A DNA stretch of 19,872 nucleotides. Source: Pelotomaculum sp. (GTDB lineage: Bacteria; Bacillota; Desulfotomaculia; Desulfotomaculales; Pelotomaculaceae). A model generated the notes under the pieces. The model searched no databases, was not told the origin of the DNA, and saw nothing but the letters and a program-made list of their open reading frames with translations. Numbering within the stretch: position 1 is the stretch's first letter; each line of letters begins with the position of its first letter. The position numbers were made by a program, and so were the translations under genes. Where the stretch lies: NCBI GenBank assembly GCA_022839445.1, contig JALHFC010000007.1, forward strand, positions 1-19,872, read 5' to 3'. This document shows positions 14,727-19,872 of the stretch, one piece after another.

Positions 14727-16289
14727 TTAACTAGAATCCTTCAACTGGATATCCTTTTCTTCCCTCTTCTTAATAATCGTATCTATTCTTAGTATAGCCT
14801 CCGCTATTTCCCCTGCGGCCCTTAAAGCGTAAATCTTAACTTCCGCCGGATCAGCGACACCCAACTCGACCATGTCGGCCACCTGCCCGCTATCGCAATC
14901 AATAGCCATGGAATTTTTGCCGGACTCCACTTGGACCGCAACAACGTCGCCTAGCTTTTCTAAGGGATTAAATCCGGCATTAGCGACAATCTGGGACATA
15001 GGACGCTTGAGCGCTTCCACCACGCAGTCTACGCCGTACGCAGCCATACCGCGGATGCTATCACGTATTTTTTCCACTTCACGCGCTACCGCCAATTCCA
15101 GGGAACCGCCCCCCGGAACAACCCCGCCCTTTATTGCGGACTGGATTGAGGCGGCAGCGTCCTTGGCGATACGCTCCCTTTCACCAACCACCTCGGCTGT
15201 GGCGGCGCCCACCAGCACTGTGGCCATCGGCTTGCCGCCCCCTTCCAGGACCCAGACCTGCTCTAGTTTTTCATCATTGTATACCCTGCCGGCCAACCCC
15301 AGGTACTTTTTCAAATCGTCAGGGGCCTTTTGCAAACCGGTGCGCTTGATCATCCTGGCGCCTGTATGCTCAGCCGCCTTGCGCAGTTCCTTGTTAGCCA
15401 CCCGCTGTACAACCATCAACCCGGCGTCGGTCAGTATTTCCTCGGCCACATCGGCTACACCTCTGTCCACAAGGACCAGTCCAACCCCAAGTTCTACAAT
15501 TTTCTTAACATTTGACTTAAACTCCTCTTGCAACTGCAGGTAGCGGGCAAACCCGGCTTCAGTGCCGAGGGCCTCGTCACTTATTTCCTCCGGCTCAAAG
15601 GCGTCATCAATCACCAAAACATGCGCCTGGTTTTGCTCCCTGGGCATCTGGCGGTTCATCCGCTCTTTATTGATGATGACACCCATAAACACTTCGTTGT
15701 CGGCGCCTTCCTCAGCTACAACAGTGTCTGAAAACTTAAACGTAGGGTCCTTTAGCTTTTCCTCGCCAATCAACAGCGCCGCCTTCACCGCGAGATCGGC
15801 TATATCCCCGTGATCCCGGCCCGCCACTAAAGCCACCTGCCGGACTACCGGATCTTCTAAGCCCTCCACCGGGCGGGCTTGCCCTCGCATGATTTCCAAA
15901 GCCCTTTTTAAACCGGCCCGCAACCCTTCGATTACCCGTGCCACCGGTACCCCCCTGGCCACCTGCTCCACCCCGGAACTCACCAGAGCCCCGGCCATAA
16001 CCGTAGCGGTAGTGGTACCGTCACCGATCTCTTCTTGCTGGGCCCTGGCGATGTTAATCAACATCCTGGCAGCAGGGTGGTTGGCCTCCATCATAGTCAA
16101 AATAGTGACGCCGTCGTTGGTGATCACAACTTCGCCGAATTTATCAACCAGCATCGTGTCCAAGCCTTTGGGCCCCAGCGTTCCTTCCACCGCGCTGGCG
16201 ATAGCCCGGATGGCGTTCGAGTTGGTCATTAAGGCAGCCAATCTTTCGTCTACCTCAGCGCCTGAAACAGCTTCCCTCTTTAAACTCAA
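14727..16289 (-). CDS. Archaeal-type (group II-like, 'group III') chaperonin, thermosome/TCP-1 family
   Basis: This 520-residue ATP-dependent chaperonin resembles archaeal thermosome subunits rather than GroEL. Visible motifs are GTLGPKG (36-42), ITNDGVTIL (56-64), the nucleotide loop IGDGTTT (88-94), AKDAAAS with the presumed catalytic Asp (377), GGVVPGGG (388-395) and the thermosome-type C-terminal LRIDTIIKKR (500-509). The apical domain has a helical region (about 230-262) where group II chaperonins carry the built-in lid, so no GroES-like partner should be needed. The start is a TTG at 16289 with GAGGGGGA 7 bases upstream, 12 bases after hrcA. The protein lacks a GGM tail and ends in charged residues. 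Its place behind a CIRCE element in the dnaK operon implies HrcA control. Such proteins are known from Carboxydothermus and a few related Firmicutes and are thought to derive from ancient transfer or a separate lineage. Confidence 0.95.
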   Translation of the reverse strand: MSLKREAVSGAEVDERLAALMTNSNAIRAIASAVEGTLGPKGLDTMLVDKFGEVVITNDGVTILTMMEANHPAARMLINIARAQQEEIGDGTTTATVMAGALVSSGVEQVARGVPVARVIEGLRAGLKRALEIMRGQARPVEGLEDPVVRQVALVAGRDHGDIADLAVKAALLIGEEKLKDPTFKFSDTVVAEEGADNEVFMGVIINKERMNRQMPREQNQAHVLVIDDAFEPEEISDEALGTEAGFARYLQLQEEFKSNVKKIVELGVGLVLVDRGVADVAEEILTDAGLMVVQRVANKELRKAAEHTGARMIKRTGLQKAPDDLKKYLGLAGRVYNDEKLEQVWVLEGGGKPMATVLVGAATAEVVGERERIAKDAAASIQSAIKGGVVPGGGSLELAVAREVEKIRDSIRGMAAYGVDCVVEALKRPMSQIVANAGFNPLEKLGDVVAVQVESGKNSMAIDCDSGQVADMVELGVADPAEVKIYALRAAGEIAEAILRIDTIIKKREEKDIQLKDSS

Positions 16290-16301
16290 ATAAGGTCCCC
16301 C

Positions 16302-17342
16302 TCACTTCCCCCGGCCCTGGATCATCCTTTCCAGAACCTGTGAAAGATTTCTTGTCATAAAATCAACAACACCGATTACTTTTGCATATTCCATCCTGGT
16401 GGGCCCCAGCACACCCACAGAGCCGGCCTTGCGACCGCCTAATACATAAGGAGCGGCTACAACACTGTAATCCCTGATACTCCTCTGTTTAATCTCATTG
16501 CCGATACGCACGGTGACACCCTCCTCCCGGCTTTCACCGGCCAAGAGGTCGCATAATAGCTTTTCTTGCTCCATAATGCTGAGCATTGTTTTAATCTTTT
16601 CCACGTCATGGAATTCCGGCTGGTTTAACATATTAAATACCCCGCCGAGGTATATTTTATCCCCTGTCCTAAGCGCCAGGCTGTCTTGGATTAATTCCAT
16701 CGCCATATCCAGAATCCGCCTGTGCTTGCCTAGTTCACTGTAGATCTCCTTCAATAAGGTCCGCTTAATATCCTCAATAGTCGCGCCTTGCAGTTTAGCG
16801 TTTAGTACCCTAGATAGAGTTTCCATGTCGCTTGCGCTAATGCCCTCCGGCATCTCGGTCATGCGGTTGTGCACGACACCGTTATCCATAACCACGATGA
16901 TCATAGCTTGCGTCGGGTGCATGGACACAAGCTGGATATGCTTGAAGTTGCTTGAACCCAACCGCGGCGTGAGCACCATGGCAGTATAGCAGGTAAGTTG
17001 TGAAAGAAGTTGACTCGTCATTTGTATAACCTGGCCTATTTCTTTGACTTTGGTCTCGTATTCCCGGCGGATCATATCTTCTTCTTTTCTGGTCAACTCC
17101 TGTTTGATCATCAGATAGTCTACGTAATAGCGATAGCCGCGCTCGGAAGGAATACGCCCGGCAGAGGCATGGGGCTGTTCAATAAAGCCCTGATCTTCCA
17201 GATCCGCCATTTCATTACGGATGGTTGCCGGACTAACGCCGAGCTTATATTTTTTAGCAATGGTCCGGGAGCCGACCGGTTCAGCGGTAGCAACATAGTC
17301 TTGAATGATAGCCAGAAGCACCTTTTGCTTGCGGTCATCCAT
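16302..17342 (-). CDS. hrcA: Heat-inducible transcription repressor HrcA
   Basis: HrcA represses class I heat-shock genes by binding CIRCE operators. This 346-residue protein has the N-terminal winged helix (GSRTIAKKYKLGVSPATIRN, about 27-46), the wing ending HASAGRIPSERGYRYYVD, and the GAF-like dimerisation and inserted domains downstream. The frame opens at 17378, but that ATG lies inside the CIRCE element. The ATG at 17342 gives the family start (MDDRKQKVLLAIIQDYV), with AAAGGGGG about 12 bases upstream, a somewhat long spacing. It is the first gene of the operon, so HrcA is autoregulated. Confidence 0.97.
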   Translation of the reverse strand: MDDRKQKVLLAIIQDYVATAEPVGSRTIAKKYKLGVSPATIRNEMADLEDQGFIEQPHASAGRIPSERGYRYYVDYLMIKQELTRKEEDMIRREYETKVKEIGQVIQMTSQLLSQLTCYTAMVLTPRLGSSNFKHIQLVSMHPTQAMIIVVMDNGVVHNRMTEMPEGISASDMETLSRVLNAKLQGATIEDIKRTLLKEIYSELGKHRRILDMAMELIQDSLALRTGDKIYLGGVFNMLNQPEFHDVEKIKTMLSIMEQEKLLCDLLAGESREEGVTVRIGNEIKQRSIRDYSVVAAPYVLGGRKAGSVGVLGPTRMEYAKVIGVVDFMTRNLSQVLERMIQGRGK

Positions 17343-17371
17343 CGCGATACCGGACCCCCTTTTACTTATTG

Positions 17372-17398
17372 TTAGCACTCTATGTTGTTGAGTGCTAA
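17372..17398. promoter_or_regulatory. CIRCE operator (HrcA binding site)
   Basis: A perfect TTAGCACTC-N9-GAGTGCTAA inverted repeat matches the CIRCE consensus in all 18 arm positions. It lies 12 bases downstream of the -10 box, so it covers or follows the transcription start of hrcA and ends 29 bases before the hrcA ATG. It is the only CIRCE I see in the window. Confidence 0.98.
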
Positions 17399-17410
17399 TA
17401 CCCTAAATAA

Positions 17411-17439
17411 AAAATAACACTACTCCATATATTTGTCAA
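17411..17439 (-). promoter_or_regulatory. Sigma-A promoter of the hrcA-chaperonin-grpE-dnaK operon
   Basis: On the minus strand a perfect TTGACA -35 (17439..17434) is followed by a 17-base spacer and a TATTTT -10 (17416..17411). Transcription would start near 17404, just ahead of the CIRCE. The promoter lies in the gap directly after the hemW stop. Confidence 0.88.
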
Positions 17440-17456
17440 GGGAATTGAGCAAGGAT

Positions 17457-18626
17457 TCACACAAACTGCCGGAAAACATAATTCGCAACTGGAAGCCCCC
17501 TCCTGGTTAGCCTGAGAAAACCACCTCCTAGTTCAATTAGTTTCATCTCCATAAGCCCGGCAAGTTCCTTCCGGTAAATATCCTCCACCTTCTTGCCGAA
17601 ACCCCGGTAAAAAGAATCTAAATCAACCCCCCCGGTTAGCCGCAAACCCAAGAGCATGGTATCAGACATCTGTATTTCGCCTGATAACTTTACCCTGGTC
17701 TCTACCGGGTATTCTTCCCTGGATAGCTTTTCTAGATACTTTTCCAGCAAAGACTCGTTGTTAAACCGTTCATTGCGAAGGCAGGAATGAGCAGCCGGGC
17801 CTAGTCCCAGGTAAGGGCGGTTCAGCCAGTACACCAGGTTGTGGATACATTCCCGTCCCGGCCTGGCAAAATTGGATATTTCGTAGTGCTTATAAGCATG
17901 GGTAGGGAGATAATCAATTGCCGCCAGGAACATGGAAAGCTCTGTTTCCTCAGGACAGGTTTCCAGTTCGCCACGCGCCACAGCTCGTTCCAACGGGGTT
18001 CCTTTTTCAATTTGCAACCCGTACGCGGCAATGTGCTCCGGAGCGAGGTCTACAGCTATAGCCAACGTCTCCCGCCAATCGTCGATGGTCTGGCCTGGAA
18101 TACCGAAAATCAAGTCCAGGTTCAGGTTCGAAAACCCGGCTTCCCTAGCCAGGCGCACCGCTTTTACAGCCTCACCCGCGCTGTGGATACGGCCAAGCGT
18201 TTGCAGGAGACTGTCCTGAAAAGACTGGACACCTATGCTCAGGCGGTTGACTCCGGCCGCCTTAAGTTCGAGTAAACCATCCAGGTCAACAGTGCCGGGG
18301 TTTGCTTCCACCGTGACCTCGCACCCAGGCAAAAGTTTAAATCCCGACCTTACATCCTCCAGCACTTCTTTGATCCTTTTAGCCGGCAGGCAGGTAGGAG
18401 TACCCCCACCGACAAAAAGGCTCGACAAAACTTTTTCGCCTTCCGGCAGGTCCGCTCCGTACAAATTGATCTCCTGTGACAGGGCGTCGAGATATGCTTC
18501 TACCGCTCCGGGATCTACCGGATAAGAAGTAAAGTCGCAGTAAAAGCATTTTTTTATACAGAAAGGGACATGGATATAAAGGGCGATAGGCAAAGGCAAA
18601 CACCCCGGCAAAAATTTGATGACCAT
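17457..18626 (-). CDS. hemW: Heme chaperone HemW (radical SAM, formerly 'oxygen-independent coproporphyrinogen oxidase')
   Basis: This radical SAM family member of 389 residues has the cluster motif PFCIKKCFYCDF near the N-terminus (Cys 23, 27 and 30). The residue after CD is Phe, as in HemW, where true HemN has a fourth Cys (CxC); this favours a heme-binding chaperone over a coproporphyrinogen dehydrogenase. Other family motifs are SLFVGGGTPT, VEANPG, GVNRLSIGVQSFQ and DLIFGIPGQT. The C-terminal HemN-like domain follows. The start is uncertain. The ATG at 18626 has no ribosome binding site, while a TTG at 18593 has GGGGTG 7 bases upstream and gives the shorter, family-like MPIALYIHVPFC. The order lepA-hemW-hrcA is that of B. 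subtilis. Confidence 0.93.
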   Translation of the reverse strand: MVIKFLPGCLPLPIALYIHVPFCIKKCFYCDFTSYPVDPGAVEAYLDALSQEINLYGADLPEGEKVLSSLFVGGGTPTCLPAKRIKEVLEDVRSGFKLLPGCEVTVEANPGTVDLDGLLELKAAGVNRLSIGVQSFQDSLLQTLGRIHSAGEAVKAVRLAREAGFSNLNLDLIFGIPGQTIDDWRETLAIAVDLAPEHIAAYGLQIEKGTPLERAVARGELETCPEETELSMFLAAIDYLPTHAYKHYEISNFARPGRECIHNLVYWLNRPYLGLGPAAHSCLRNERFNNESLLEKYLEKLSREEYPVETRVKLSGEIQMSDTMLLGLRLTGGVDLDSFYRGFGKKVEDIYRKELAGLMEMKLIELGGGFLRLTRRGLPVANYVFRQFV

Positions 18627-18671
18627 GTACAGCTGTGGGTCTCAGAATATCGACGGGCTTCTACTAAGATA

Positions 18672-18890
18672 TTACGTAAGCTTCCTCAACGAATCCAACA
18701 ATGACTGCTTTTTATCTGTATCCTGGAGCCAGACCTTGACCTCTTTCCAAACCTCGTTGCACTGGTGGGCGCTGCTTTTACCGACAACCTCTCTTACGGC
18801 CAGGTCTACCTGCTTTCGCTCTTTTTTAGTTCCGGTTGGAATACCCAATTCATCTAAAACAGGTTTCAGATGCCGCAGATAACAACTCAT
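18672..18890 (-). CDS. Small unknown protein between lepA and hemW
   Basis: This 72-residue soluble, charged protein is one I do not recognise. It starts MSCYLRHLKPVLDELGIPTG and is predicted helical, with Lys- and Glu-rich stretches, two Cys and two Trp in VWKEVKVWLQ, and no signal peptide or membrane segment. The ATG at 18890 has AGAGGT 6 bases upstream, and the codon choice resembles that of neighbouring genes, so it is probably real. It lies 88 bases after lepA and 45 before hemW on the same strand, so it is likely part of that transcript. It is not part of the B. subtilis order as I recall it. Confidence 0.7.
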   Translation of the reverse strand: MSCYLRHLKPVLDELGIPTGTKKERKQVDLAVREVVGKSSAHQCNEVWKEVKVWLQDTDKKQSLLDSLRKLT

Positions 18891-18978
18891 AACAATACCT
18901 CTTTCTACGTCTTTTTCTTAATTAATTTCGACTAGCGATGTTGCCCACCTTTTTTCTAAATTTGAAGCTAGGAGAGTT

Positions 18979-19872
18979 TTACGTCTTTTCCACACTTAAA
19001 ACCGCCATAAAAGCCTCCTGCGGTATTTCAACGTTGCCGACCTGTTTCATCCGCCTTTTGCCTTCCTTTTGCTTCTCTAAGAGCTTGCGCTTGCGGGTGA
19101 TATCGCCGCCGTAACATTTGGCCAGAACGTCCTTGCGTATAGCCTTCACCGTCTCCCTGGCAATGATCCGGTTACCGACGGCGGCCTGGATCGGCACTTC
19201 AAAAAGGTGGCGGGGGATCAGGCTCCGGAGCCTCTCCACAAGCAGGCGCCCCCGGTGGTAAGCCTTGTCCTTGTGCACGACTACAGACAGCGCATCTAGC
19301 ACCTCACCGGCAATCATTAAATCAAGTTTGACCAGGTCGGACTGCTTATACCCAATCAAGTCGTAGTCCAGGGAGGCGTAACCCCTGGTACGTGACTTGA
19401 GCTGATCAAAAAAATCATAGATAATCTCACCTAGCGGCATGTCGTATGTCAGCATGACCCGGCTGACACTCATGTACTCCATATTGACAAACAAGCCGCG
19501 GCGCTCCTGGCACAGTTCCATTACCGCCCCCACATAGTCCTTCGGGGCCATGACGGTAGACCTGACGTAAGGTTCCTCAACAAGTTCGATTTTCCCGGCC
19601 GGGGGCATCCTGCTGGGGTTCTCAATCTCAATCACTTCACCCGCGGTGGTGGTAATCCGGTAAACAACGTTAGGGGCCGTGGTAATCAGGGAAAGACCGT
19701 ACTCACGCTCCAGCCGTTCCTGAACAATCTCCATGTGTAAAAGCCCCAGGAAACCACAGCGGAAACCAAATCCCAGCGCATCTGAAGTTTCAGGCTCATA
19801 AAGCAGCGATGAGTCGTTCAGGCTGAGTTTTTCCAGGGCGTCCCTCAGCCCCTCATACCCTACGGTTTCGAC
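18979..19872 (-). CDS. lepA: Elongation factor 4 (LepA), C-terminal half, 5' end outside window
   Basis: LepA/EF4 is a ribosome-associated translational GTPase that binds the elongating or initiating ribosome. The last 297 residues, about half of a roughly 600-residue protein, are present. The frame is open to the right edge and reads VETVGYEGLRDALEKLSLND, then the signature EPETSDALGFGFRCGFLGLLH. An internal Met at 19734 is not the start. Further along are the EF-G-domain-V-like region and the LepA-specific C-terminal domain, with KDVLAKCYGGDITRKRKLLEKQK and the ending QEAFMAVL. The G domain lies outside the window. The gene is upstream of the 72-codon ORF and hemW on the same strand. Confidence 0.97.
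   Translation of the reverse strand, partial: VETVGYEGLRDALEKLSLNDSSLLYEPETSDALGFGFRCGFLGLLHMEIVQERLEREYGLSLITTAPNVVYRITTTAGEVIEIENPSRMPPAGKIELVEEPYVRSTVMAPKDYVGAVMELCQERRGLFVNMEYMSVSRVMLTYDMPLGEIIYDFFDQLKSRTRGYASLDYDLIGYKQSDLVKLDLMIAGEVLDALSVVVHKDKAYHRGRLLVERLRSLIPRHLFEVPIQAAVGNRIIARETVKAIRKDVLAKCYGGDITRKRKLLEKQKEGKRRMKQVGNVEIPQEAFMAVLSVEKT

Noticed and set aside
14872..15543. Plus-strand open frame of 223 codons
   Set aside because: It lies entirely antisense to the chaperonin, whose motifs are unambiguous, and has no ribosome binding site or recognisable product.
17343..17378. Longer hrcA starting at an ATG at 17378
   Set aside because: That codon lies within the CIRCE operator and the extension is not part of the HrcA family.

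Overview
The window is a bacterial chromosomal segment from a low- to mid-GC, Gram-positive, probably endospore-forming Firmicute. The best guess is the anaerobic Pelotomaculum/Desulfotomaculum/Carboxydothermus-like clostridia, but this is inferred from gene order and content, not from any search. Reading right to left on the minus strand, the order closely follows the Bacillus subtilis lepA-to-era region (recalled gene order): lepA, hemW, hrcA, grpE, dnaK, dnaJ, prmA, rsmE, mtaB, rpsU, yqfC, yqfD, phoH, pgpH, ybeY, dgkA, cdd, era. Every gene I can support is on the minus strand, and coding density is very high. No gap exceeds 300 bases. There are no RNA genes, CRISPR arrays, insertion sequences or prophage genes.

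From right to left the layout is as follows. (1) The 3' half of lepA, a small unknown ORF of 72 codons, and hemW. (2) A heat-shock and ribosome-modification operon. It starts at a near-consensus sigma-A promoter directly followed by a perfect CIRCE operator, and runs hrcA, an archaeal-type (group II-like) chaperonin, grpE, dnaK, dnaJ, prmA, a small 4-oxalocrotonate-tautomerase-like gene, rsmE and mtaB. A HIT-family gene follows after a 132-base gap. A second promoter and a perfect 8-bp hairpin lie between dnaK and dnaJ. (3) rpsU, with its own strong promoter and a hairpin terminator. (4) A compact operon yqfC-yqfD-phoH-pgpH-ybeY-dgkA/PAP2-cdd-era. The first 18 codons of era lie at the extreme left edge and start with TTG.

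The genes fall into a few themes. One is protein folding under HrcA control (DnaK-DnaJ-GrpE plus a chaperonin). Another is translation and its modification: LepA, S21, PrmA on L11, RsmE on 16S rRNA, MtaB on tRNA, and YbeY and Era in 16S maturation. The rest serve envelope-lipid recycling (UdpK/PAP2), c-di-AMP turnover (PgpH), sporulation (YqfC/YqfD) and pyrimidine salvage (Cdd).

The most notable item is the thermosome-like chaperonin between hrcA and grpE behind a CIRCE element. Archaeal-like chaperonins have been reported in some Firmicutes such as Carboxydothermus (sometimes called group III), so the family is not new, but its regulation and partnership are open questions. Departures from the B. 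subtilis order are the chaperonin, the tautomerase-like gene (which lacks the canonical catalytic arginines), the HIT gene, the 72-codon ORF, and the absence of yqeY, yqeZ, yqfA and yqfB between rpsU and yqfC.
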